This document shows positions 54,029 to 61,060 of a stretch of DNA of 64,000 bases, in pieces. The translations under genes were made by a program, and so were the position numbers. This stretch comes from an uncultured Lachnospira sp. GTDB lineage: Bacteria > Bacillota > Clostridia > Lachnospirales > Lachnospiraceae. Numbering within the stretch: position 1 is the first letter of the stretch; each line of letters begins with the position of its first letter. The notes beneath the pieces were generated by a model. It searched no databases and had not been told where the DNA came from. It saw only the letters and a list, made by a program, of their open reading frames with translations. The stretch is taken from NCBI GenBank assembly GCA_934343805.1, contig CAKRIN010000014.1, positions 1-64,000 of the forward strand. Direction: 5' to 3'.

Positions 54029-54951
54029 AACAGTCTCCTTATAACTTCACCAATATCCTTATTAACACAGACAGATTTCTCCTTAATCTCATCTGGCGCA
54101 TATGCCTCTCCATAATTCAAACATATATAATGTGCATATGCCCATTTATCTGTCATCTGCCAAAACGGATATTTTATTATAACAGGTGTATTATACCCTA
54201 TACCAAGTTCTATGAAAACAACATTTAAATTTTTATGTCTATCTAAAAACTGTTCATACCTCTGTGCTGCCACATGCCAGCCTTCATCTTCCACAAATGT
54301 GTTATCTGCCCTTAAGTTCATGCTCATAGGCTTTCCACATTCAGGACAGTATGGGACAAGTTCTGATGGAACAGTCATCTTTAAGGATCTTCCCTCTGGC
54401 AGATACAAAGAACCATCCTCTTTAAATTCATATCCCTGTGCCATAACCATTTCCCGTATAATATCTTCATTATCGTATGTTTTCTTGTGGCATGGTTCAC
54501 TACACTGAAATAAACCATAATCACCCTGTGTATAATATAATCTGTGCCTATCAAAACCCGCCTTCTGGAAACAGTGGTCTACATTGGTTGTAATAACAAA
54601 ATAATCCTTATCCTTAACCAGTTCATATAAATTATCATATACTGGCTTTGGCGCATTCATATATCTGTTAATATAGATATATCTGCTCCAGAATGCCCAA
54701 TGTTCTTCTAATGTCTCATACGGATAAAATCCGCCAGAATACATATCTGTAAATTTATATCTTTCCTTAAAATCAGAAAAATATTTATCAAATCTCTCTC
54801 CGCTATAAGTAAATCCTGCTGATGTGGAAAGTCCTGCTCCTGCACCAATCACTATGGCATCTGCATTTGCAGTTAATTCCTTTATATCTGACAGTTTATC
54901 CTCATAACTTCTATCTTCATTGTCATTATTCATCCATCTTTTAAATAACAT
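54025..54951 (-). CDS. Class M sirtuin (SirTM), protein ADP-ribosyltransferase
   Basis: A 308-residue Sir2-fold protein. The NAD site is GAGAGLSTSAG at residues 36-46, followed by TTNVDHCF (121-128) and TQGDYGLFQC (141-150). Gln142 stands where deacetylating sirtuins have the catalytic His, the hallmark of the SirTM class, described in Staphylococcus and Streptococcus as ADP-ribosyltransferases. Structural zinc ligands appear as CSEPC and CPEC. It lies 13 bases after the macrodomain gene. The known partners GcvH-L and LplA2 are not in the window, so its target here is unknown. Confidence 0.88.
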   Translation of the reverse strand: MLFKRWMNNDNEDRSYEDKLSDIKELTANADAIVIGAGAGLSTSAGFTYSGERFDKYFSDFKERYKFTDMYSGGFYPYETLEEHWAFWSRYIYINRYMNAPKPVYDNLYELVKDKDYFVITTNVDHCFQKAGFDRHRLYYTQGDYGLFQCSEPCHKKTYDNEDIIREMVMAQGYEFKEDGSLYLPEGRSLKMTVPSELVPYCPECGKPMSMNLRADNTFVEDEGWHVAAQRYEQFLDRHKNLNVVFIELGIGYNTPVIIKYPFWQMTDKWAYAHYICLNYGEAYAPDEIKEKSVCVNKDIGEVIRRLL

Positions 54952-54964
54952 ATCACTTATCCTT

Positions 54965-55744
54965 TTATGCTAGAAGTTCTCTATATATTGTTAAATCTTC
55001 ACCCTTAAAAACATTAAATATAACTTTCTCTATCCTGCTATCTTTATCAAGAAAATCTTTAACAGTGCGGACTGCAATCTGCGCTGCCCTCTTCTGCGGA
55101 AATCTGAACACACCCGTTGACAGACAGCAGAATGCTATTGATTTTACGCCATTATCAGCCGCAAGCTTCATACATTCCCTATAACAACTGGCAAGCAACT
55201 CCTCATCTTCCCTGGTAACCTCCCACTGGATAATTGGTCCTACTGTGTGGAGTATATATTTTGCCGGTAAATTGTAACCTGATGTTATCTTTGCCTTTCC
55301 TGTTTCCTCTTCATGCCCCTGTTCAAGCATTATTTCATTCATCTTAAGCCTTAACTCTATTCCTGCATATGTATGAATAAAATTATCAATACAGACATGC
55401 ATAGGTGAAAAGCAGCCTAACATCTGGGAGTTGCAGGCATTAACTATCGCATCACATTTTAATGTGGTAATGTCTCCCTGCCATATATACAGCCTGTTGT
55501 CCGTCATAACCGGCTTTAAATCCCTTATGTCTGTAATTCCGCGTTCTGCGTTTCTCTGTTGCAGATATTCATCCTGTATCTTCAGGAATTCTTCACTGAC
55601 CGGCATCGGCATCCTCACATTCATAAGGGAACGAAGAAGATTTTCCTGCTCCACTTTTTCAGCAGGTATCTTATGTATGCGGATTCTTGTTTCTTCTTTT
55701 AAAAGATATTTAATTAAATATATTCTTCTTTCTTCCTGTGTCAC
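54965..55744 (-). CDS. Zinc-dependent macrodomain ADP-ribosyl hydrolase
   Basis: A 259-residue Zn-macro protein. The macrodomain core begins at about residue 85 with LYIWQGDIT (85-93) and VNACNS (101-106). Cys111, His116 and Cys118 in LGCFSPMHVCIDNFIH are the zinc ligands of this class, and STGVFRFP is the later catalytic/ligand loop. The helical N-terminus is typical. These enzymes remove ADP-ribose placed by SirTM, encoded next. It starts with GTG (55744) behind GGGG and follows the flavin/ferredoxin gene by 13 bases. Confidence 0.9.
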   Translation of the reverse strand: MTQEERRIYLIKYLLKEETRIRIHKIPAEKVEQENLLRSLMNVRMPMPVSEEFLKIQDEYLQQRNAERGITDIRDLKPVMTDNRLYIWQGDITTLKCDAIVNACNSQMLGCFSPMHVCIDNFIHTYAGIELRLKMNEIMLEQGHEEETGKAKITSGYNLPAKYILHTVGPIIQWEVTREDEELLASCYRECMKLAADNGVKSIAFCCLSTGVFRFPQKRAAQIAVRTVKDFLDKDSRIEKVIFNVFKGEDLTIYRELLA

Positions 55745-55757
55745 AATACATACCCCG

Positions 55758-56369
55758 CTATAATCTTTTTATACATCTGCCCGGACATACCTCTGCACAA
55801 TTTCCGCAATGCAGACAATGATTCTGCTGAATTGAAAAAGGTGATCCTTCAATAATACATCTTTGAGGACAGTTTCTCTGGCATATTCCACAGCCAATAC
55901 ATGCCTCTGTTATAATATACCCCTTTTCTCTCTTTACTGCATTTCCTAAAATATATGTATCTCTGAAAATCGGATTAACTCCAAGATTAAAATACTCAAC
56001 CTCTGCTTTATCTATGCAGAATATTATGCCAATGCTTTTTGTATCTCCCGGATACACATTTGCAAGATATGGCTGTTCCTCAAATATCTTATCACGCCAC
56101 ATCTTCTGTTCTTCATCCGCCACAGCATATGCCTTTCCTGATAAACGAATCATTTCTTTATATCTGGTATAGCATAAAATCTGCACCCTGCCATCTTCCA
56201 TTAACTCCCTGCAGAAATTCTTTCCTCTTGCCGTGAAAAAATACAATGCATTTTCCTCGTAATGAATTGCACTTATATTTCGTATCTGCGGAGCTCCCTC
56301 ACTATCTACTGTTGCAAATGCAAGAACCCCAACAAGCTGCATTTTCTTTAAACATGTCTGTAAATCCAT
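55758..56369 (-). CDS. PNPOx-like flavin-binding domain fused to a 2[4Fe-4S] ferredoxin
   Basis: A 203-residue redox protein. Residues 1-140 form a pyridoxamine-phosphate-oxidase-like split barrel (LVGVLAFATVDSEGAPQIRNISAI, ENALYFFTARGKNFCREL), which usually binds FMN or F420. Residues 145-203 hold two [4Fe-4S] motifs, CIGCGICQRNCP and CLHCGNCAEVCP. The fusion could deliver or accept electrons. It lies 34 bases after the radical SAM gene and 13 before the macrodomain gene, so it could serve either: reductive support for the maturase or a redox reaction tied to ADP-ribosylation. Confidence 0.82.
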   Translation of the reverse strand: MDLQTCLKKMQLVGVLAFATVDSEGAPQIRNISAIHYEENALYFFTARGKNFCRELMEDGRVQILCYTRYKEMIRLSGKAYAVADEEQKMWRDKIFEEQPYLANVYPGDTKSIGIIFCIDKAEVEYFNLGVNPIFRDTYILGNAVKREKGYIITEACIGCGICQRNCPQRCIIEGSPFSIQQNHCLHCGNCAEVCPGRCIKRL

Positions 56370-56403
56370 TCTTTACCTCCTCACCATTTCCATTATATTG
56401 ATT

Positions 56404-57540
56404 CTATAATCTTAATCCTGCCAGGTTTTCTAGGCTTACTGTGAGGCTGCTCTCCATTAATAATTCCTCCCCAGTAATCTCATTTCTTGTCTTCCAGCAC
56501 TGTGGATCAGGTGCATAGAAATTACCGCTCGTACCATTAGCAACCGCCGGACAGCCTCTGCACCAGGCCTTTAATTCACATTTGCTACATTTTTCAAATC
56601 TGTCGTAATTCCTGTATTTCTCCATCTGACAGATCCATACATCTGCCAGACGGTCTTCAAATACATTTGCAACCTTACTGTCTGTAACTCTTCTACATGC
56701 CATTACATCTCCGTTTGACGAAATTGTAATATGACAGTTTCCACAGTTGCAGCCTCCATAAATCATTCCTATCTCTGCATTTTCAGGCAGCTTAAACTGT
56801 CCTGTTTCATATTCATACAGAGTCCACAAATGATCTTTTTTATTAAAATAAGTCTCACACCCTGCCTTTTCATATACCTTATACTTGGCATCACATATTT
56901 CCAGAAGTTTTCTGTACTCCTGTGGTGTCATGCTTGTATCAACCTCTCCACCTGTAGGTACATACCGCGAAAATGCAAAGACTTTAACTTTCGCTTTCAC
57001 TACTTCATCAATAATATCCGGTATCTCATTCATATTAGTTTTTGACACCGTACTCATAATCACACTCTTTATTCCTGCCCTGTTAAGACAGCCGATTTTT
57101 TCAATCGTAAGATCAAAACTTCCTGGCTTTCTGAACCAGTCATGGGTTTCCCTCATTCCATCAAGAGACATCTGATATTTATCACATCCACATGCTTTTA
57201 GCATACGGCAGATTTCATCATCCAGATGAAATGGATTTCCCATCAAAGTAAATGGTATGTTTTTTGATTTTAACAATACCATCAGCTTCCAGAAGTCAGG
57301 ATGAAGGATAGGATCTCCGCCTGTAATATAAAAATATGGTATTCTGTTATACACTTTACAGAAATCTTCACAGTTTGCCACCACCTCTTTCATCTGGTTC
57401 CAGGTCATGCTCTTAAGTTCTTTGCAACCCTCCCCAGAAAATATATAGCAGTGTTTGCAACGCTGGTCACATTCATCTGTAATGTGCCACTGAAATGAAA
57501 AATATGATTTTCCACCATTATACTGACTCATCCTATCCAA
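56404..57540 (-). CDS. Radical SAM/SPASM peptide maturase (ACGX type)
   Basis: A 378-residue enzyme. The radical SAM cluster motif is CDQRCKHC at residues 24-31 (CxxxCxxC), with ITGGDPILHPDFW after it. The C-terminal SPASM region has many cysteines for auxiliary clusters: GGCNCGNCHITISSNGDVMACRR, KCSKCELKAWCRGCPAVANGT and DPQCW. SPASM enzymes of this length modify ribosomally made peptides. The gene upstream encodes an ACGX-repeat peptide, and the pair matches what I recall of the ACGX system defined in TIGRFAMs. The chemistry is not known. Confidence 0.88.
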   Translation of the reverse strand: MDRMSQYNGGKSYFSFQWHITDECDQRCKHCYIFSGEGCKELKSMTWNQMKEVVANCEDFCKVYNRIPYFYITGGDPILHPDFWKLMVLLKSKNIPFTLMGNPFHLDDEICRMLKACGCDKYQMSLDGMRETHDWFRKPGSFDLTIEKIGCLNRAGIKSVIMSTVSKTNMNEIPDIIDEVVKAKVKVFAFSRYVPTGGEVDTSMTPQEYRKLLEICDAKYKVYEKAGCETYFNKKDHLWTLYEYETGQFKLPENAEIGMIYGGCNCGNCHITISSNGDVMACRRVTDSKVANVFEDRLADVWICQMEKYRNYDRFEKCSKCELKAWCRGCPAVANGTSGNFYAPDPQCWKTRNEITGEELLMESSLTVSLENLAGLRL

Positions 57541-57558
57541 CTCCTTCCTTAACTTCTC

Positions 57559-57753
57559 TTACTTATCAGATGCTCCGCAAGCTGTACCACAGGCTGCCGG
57601 CTTTTCCTCCGGTTTGTCTGATGCTCCGCAAGCTGTTCCGCATGCTGCTGGCTTCTCCTCTGGCTTGTCTGATGCTCCACATGCTGTTCCACATGCTGCC
57701 GAAGGCTGTGCCTCTGTCTTCTTGTTCCATCCAAAAATGTTTGATAATGCCAT
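57559..57753 (-). CDS. ACGX-repeat peptide, probable substrate of the radical SAM maturase
   Basis: A 64-residue peptide: a 19-residue leader (MALSNIFGWNKKTEAQPSA), then ACGTACGASDKPEEKPA twice and a final ACGTACGASDK. The 51-base units differ mostly at third positions, so the protein repeat is under selection. Six cysteines occur, all in ACG. AGGAGG suits ATG 57753; ATG 57759 is too close to it. It lies 18 bases upstream of the maturase gene. Expected fate: modification at Cys or neighbouring residues, then perhaps cleavage. No transporter or protease is adjacent. Confidence 0.85.
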   Translation of the reverse strand: MALSNIFGWNKKTEAQPSAACGTACGASDKPEEKPAACGTACGASDKPEEKPAACGTACGASDK

Positions 57754-57839
57754 TTTCATTACCTCCTTTTAATTGATTTTATGGGCTATGCCCTGTTTGC
57801 ATTTTTACAATAACAATAAATGAAGCATGGGAAAAGTAC

Positions 57840-57937
57840 GCACTTTTTTGTGCCATAGGCACCTTTTTGTAACTTATGGACAGGAATGTATATGTATGCT
57901 ACATTATATTTGAAACTTACATTATATTTTGAACTTT
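57840..57937 (+). promoter_or_regulatory. Divergent control region of the peptide operon and hxlR gene
   Basis: Two direct repeats, GCACTTTTTTGT (57840-57851) and GCACCTTTTTGT (57859-57870), are 19 bases apart and flank the palindrome GTGCCATAGGCAC (57850-57862). TTGTAA (57867-57872) and TATATG (57889-57894) with 16 bases between are a possible plus-strand promoter overlapping the second repeat. Another near-perfect direct repeat, ACATTATATTTGAAACTT / ACATTATATTTTGAACTT, covers 57901-57937 before the regulator's ribosome binding site. These are candidate HxlR operators. Confidence 0.45.
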
Positions 57938-57953
57938 TAAAGGAGATAACGCT

Positions 57954-58277
57954 ATGATGACTAAAGACGAATTACCAGAATGTCCAGTAGCAACAACTGT
58001 TCAGCTTATTGGAAGCAAATGGAAATTATTAATTATGAGAAACCTTCTTATGAGGCCTTGGAGATTTAATGAATTAAAGAAAAGTCTTGAAGGAATCAGC
58101 CAGAAGGTTCTGACTGACTCCTTAAGATCTATGGAAGATGATGGACTTATTACAAGAACTGTTTATCCAGAAGTTCCTCCCCACGTAGAATATGCATTAA
58201 GCGAACTTGGCGAAAGTATGCGTCCAATACTTGATGCAATGCAGAAATGGGGAGAAAATTATAAGACAAATCTGTAG
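57954..58277 (+). CDS. HxlR-family winged-helix transcriptional regulator
   Basis: A 107-residue regulator with the family pattern ECPVATTVQLIGSKWKLLIMRNLL, the recognition region GISQKVLTDSLRSMEDDGLI and the wing VYPEVPPHVEYALSELG. The single cysteine near the N-terminus (residue 10) is at the position used for redox or electrophile sensing in several HxlR proteins. AAAGGAG precedes ATGATG; either ATG could be used. It is divergent from the ACGX peptide gene and is the natural candidate for controlling it. Confidence 0.9.
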   Translation: MMTKDELPECPVATTVQLIGSKWKLLIMRNLLMRPWRFNELKKSLEGISQKVLTDSLRSMEDDGLITRTVYPEVPPHVEYALSELGESMRPILDAMQKWGENYKTNL

Positions 58278-58299
58278 AACTATTTATAACTTATTCATA

Positions 58300-60090
58300 T
58301 CATCTAACAGTATTTTTATGATTTTTGCGCAGGTCAGATATCAGAACTGCTGCTCCGCCTAACATAATAATCACTAACACTACACAAGACACCAGTGACT
58401 CATCTCCTGTGTCTGGAGATTTTATGCTTAACTTTTCATCATCCTGCGCTGCCTCTGATGACTGTTCACTAGCAGGATCTGTCTTAGTTTCATTTTCTGC
58501 CTCTGGATTAGATGCCGCTATAATAGTAAACTGTGCTGTTGCTGTTCCATTCACAGACTCGATTCCTATAGTATGCGTTCCCACAGATAAAGTGTTAAGA
58601 TATTCTGGTTTTAAACGAACAATTATACTTCCCGCTTCTAATTCATAATTAGATGAATCTATCTTAACCCCATCTACTAAAACGGCCTTAAATTCACTGA
58701 ATAAAGCATCTGAACGGAAAGACAGTTTCTCTGAATTGCCGGCTGTATACTTTCCATTATTGCCCTCTATCATAGAAGGTTGTGATGACTCTGCATCTGA
58801 ATTTATTTCTCCACAATATATACATTTACCATCTGAGCCATAAGAATGTTGGCATCGCTGATAATATGTAGTATTTAATTGCGGTTCGCCTTTGTCTCCC
58901 ATCTCTACATCCCCACATTCATAAAACATGAATGAATTCCAATCATCAGCAGCTTCAGATGCAGGCAGCTTCCACTCCAATGTATGTTCACTATCTTTTT
59001 CTTTGGTTATTGATAAATTATTACATTCCCTAAACATGTTTTTATAGCATTCTTTTGCTAGCTTTGTTGCTGGTAATTCTGGTACCACGGTCAACGAATC
59101 ACACCTAGCAAACATACACTCATAACACTCTTCATACATAATCGTTGCTGGTAACTCCGGTGCCACTTTTAATGATGTGCAGTCCATGAACATACAACAA
59201 TAACATCTATATGCCAGTTCCGTTGCTGGTAATTCTGGTGCTATTTGAAGACTGGTACATCCATAAAACATATTATAATAACAATCTGCTGCCAGTTTTG
59301 TTGCTGGTAATTCTGGTGCTGTCTGCAGACTGGTACATTCCCAAAACATCCCCGCATAGCATTCTGCTGTCAGTTTTGTTGCCGGTAATTCTGGTGCTGT
59401 CTGTAGACTGGTACATCCCCAAAACATATACTCATAACATTGTGTCGCCAGTTCCTTTGTGGGTAACTTTGGCGCTGTCTGCAGACTGTAGCATCCCCTA
59501 AACATTCCCCCATAGCAACTCTTTGCCAAGCTTGTTGCGGGTAACTCTGGTGCTGTCTGCAAGCTTGTACAATTATAAAACATACATTTGTAACTAGAGT
59601 TACCTACTGATAAAGCTGGTAATTCCGGTGCACTTGTCAGACTAGTACAGTTTCCAAACATATATCCAAAAGCATTATCTGGAACCTTAATATCCGGATT
59701 GCCTCCATTGCTATCCAAAAGACTTGTCACACTACCAGAAGCTGCAATCTTTCCACTCATTGCAAAACCAGTTGTTGAACTTATACTTGTTGTATTAATC
59801 CGAACATTTTCCCCTCTGAATTGAACACTGTCGCCCACGTTATCAAGCCTAATAATTGTGTTCTTCACATAATTTTTCCATGTTGCTCCTCTATCTATAC
59901 TGCACTGCACATTACTTCCTGAATCCCATGTCAGAGATATAGTCGAACCTGCCTCCTGTGCTGTAAATGTAAGATAATTAGGCTTGGTTTCTGCATGCAG
60001 CTGCATTAACTCTGTTGGCATAAGAACAAGCACCATGCCTAAGCATAAAAATATACCTAATAACCTTCGTAATTCATTCTTAACCCTCAT
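58300..60090 (-). CDS. Sortase-anchored surface protein with nine 26-residue repeats
   Basis: A 596-residue secreted protein. After a signal peptide (LLGIFLCLGMVLVLMPTELMQLHAE) comes a 100-residue domain, then nine repeats (about residues 140-360) of the form CYxxMFxxCTSLQTAPELPATxLA, BspA-like in style. A zinc-ribbon-like CQHSYGSDGKCIYC linker and an 80-residue beta domain follow. The end is SPDTGDES, a membrane helix and RKNHKNTVR, a sortase sorting signal. It probably acts in adhesion. ATG 60090 follows GGAGG; ATG 60117 is less likely. A LytTR two-component pair is divergent to it. Confidence 0.85.
   Translation of the reverse strand: MRVKNELRRLLGIFLCLGMVLVLMPTELMQLHAETKPNYLTFTAQEAGSTISLTWDSGSNVQCSIDRGATWKNYVKNTIIRLDNVGDSVQFRGENVRINTTSISSTTGFAMSGKIAASGSVTSLLDSNGGNPDIKVPDNAFGYMFGNCTSLTSAPELPALSVGNSSYKCMFYNCTSLQTAPELPATSLAKSCYGGMFRGCYSLQTAPKLPTKELATQCYEYMFWGCTSLQTAPELPATKLTAECYAGMFWECTSLQTAPELPATKLAADCYYNMFYGCTSLQIAPELPATELAYRCYCCMFMDCTSLKVAPELPATIMYEECYECMFARCDSLTVVPELPATKLAKECYKNMFRECNNLSITKEKDSEHTLEWKLPASEAADDWNSFMFYECGDVEMGDKGEPQLNTTYYQRCQHSYGSDGKCIYCGEINSDAESSQPSMIEGNNGKYTAGNSEKLSFRSDALFSEFKAVLVDGVKIDSSNYELEAGSIIVRLKPEYLNTLSVGTHTIGIESVNGTATAQFTIIAASNPEAENETKTDPASEQSSEAAQDDEKLSIKSPDTGDESLVSCVVLVIIMLGGAAVLISDLRKNHKNTVR
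59014..59673 (-). repeat. 78-bp coding tandem repeats (nine units)
   Basis: The DNA behind the nine 26-residue repeats; the MF dipeptide recurs exactly every 26 residues from the first to the ninth copy. Units 3 to 6 are the most alike at DNA level and the outer units are diverged. Copy number could change by slippage or recombination. Confidence 0.85.
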
Positions 60091-60194
60091 AAGCATCCTC
60101 CTTTGTTGTCCGTTCATTTGGCGTCTTCATGCATTTCGGACACCATATCTTATATTTATGATACCTTATTTTACGAAAAAATTATTACCCCGGC

Positions 60195-60223
60195 GTGAAG
60201 TGTCATTTTTCAGGAGTGAATTG
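60195..60223 (+). promoter_or_regulatory. Candidate LytTR binding site
   Basis: GTGAAGTG (60195-60202) and GTGAATTG (60216-60223) are direct repeats 21 bases apart, two helical turns, the spacing typical of LytTR-type operators. The pair lies 12 bases upstream of a predicted promoter of the regulator gene. It may serve autoregulation and control of the divergent surface-protein gene. Confidence 0.45.
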
Positions 60224-60235
60224 CATATATCCACA

Positions 60236-60264
60236 TTGAAAAAGACAAATACTTAGGCTAAAAT
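60236..60264 (+). promoter_or_regulatory. Promoter of the LytTR two-component operon
   Basis: TTGAAA (60236-60241), a 17-base spacer and TAAAAT (60259-60264) fit a sigma-70-type promoter. The start would be near 60271, about 30 bases before the ATG, with GAGGGGAA as ribosome binding site. Confidence 0.6.
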
Positions 60265-60301
60265 AAATATATAACATACTGACAATTTCAGAGGGGAAAT
60301 C

Positions 60302-61036
60302 ATGGGAGCACATATACAGGAAAGCCTAAAGATAGCTATCTGCGACGATAGCGCCATCTTTTTAAATGAAACTAAATCTTACATAGAAGCATGGTCTGAA
60401 GCTACAGGTCATTCTGTCCAGATTTACTGCTATGACAATGGTGATACTCTTATTGAAGCACATAAAACATGCCATCTTGACATTATTTTTCTTGATATCA
60501 TTATGCCCCTGTTAAATGGCATGGATACTGCACGGGAACTTCGCCAGCTGGATCGTTCCGTCAATATAATCTTTCTGACATCTTCCCCAGAATTCGCACT
60601 CGAATCCTATGAAGTAAAGGCTCAGGGATATCTGCTAAAGCCAGTATCATCAGAAAAGATTGCCAAAGAGCTTAATGAGCTTATTCCTCATTTTTATGAA
60701 GAACCAAAACATCTGATAATAAAGACTGCTTTTGGTTATCAGAAACTGTATTTCCATGATATAGAATATGTGGAAGCCCAGAACAAGCGGGTTTTATTTT
60801 ATCTATGTTCTGGTCAGTCAATTGAAGTTGCAGAACCATTACATCATTTTGAGGATCAGCTGCTAACCTCTGATGGATTTTTCAAGTGCCATCGTTCTTA
60901 TTTCGTCTATCTCCCAAATGTTGATCATTTTAGCAACTCGGAGATTATTACGCGCTCTGGACATAGTATCCCTATTGCCAGAGGTTATGGTAGAGCATTT
61001 AAGGATGCTTATTTCTCTGTTATGTTTGCAGAGTGA
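60302..61036 (+). CDS. LytTR-family response regulator (AgrA/VirR-like)
   Basis: A 244-residue regulator. The receiver domain (about 10-130) has AICDDSAIF, the phosphorylated aspartate in IIFLDIIMPLLNGMDTA, FLTSS and YLLKPVSSEK. The LytTR DNA-binding domain (about 140-240) has YLHDIEYVEAQNKRVLFYL-type strands, FFKCHRSYFVYLPNVDHF and IPIARGYGRAFKDAYF. The kinase gene follows after 24 bases. Likely targets are its own promoter and the adjacent surface protein genes. Confidence 0.9.
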   Translation: MGAHIQESLKIAICDDSAIFLNETKSYIEAWSEATGHSVQIYCYDNGDTLIEAHKTCHLDIIFLDIIMPLLNGMDTARELRQLDRSVNIIFLTSSPEFALESYEVKAQGYLLKPVSSEKIAKELNELIPHFYEEPKHLIIKTAFGYQKLYFHDIEYVEAQNKRVLFYLCSGQSIEVAEPLHHFEDQLLTSDGFFKCHRSYFVYLPNVDHFSNSEIITRSGHSIPIARGYGRAFKDAYFSVMFAE

Positions 61037-61060
61037 TTTTTATATATAGGAGATACGTTT

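Noticed and set aside
54025..54951. Ordinary NAD-dependent protein deacetylase
   Set aside because: The catalytic His position is Gln and the gene is paired with a zinc macrodomain, both pointing to SirTM.
57549..57734. Alternative frame through the ACGX peptide repeats
   Set aside because: Repeats keep several frames open; only the frame from 57753 has a ribosome binding site and the ACG repeat pattern.
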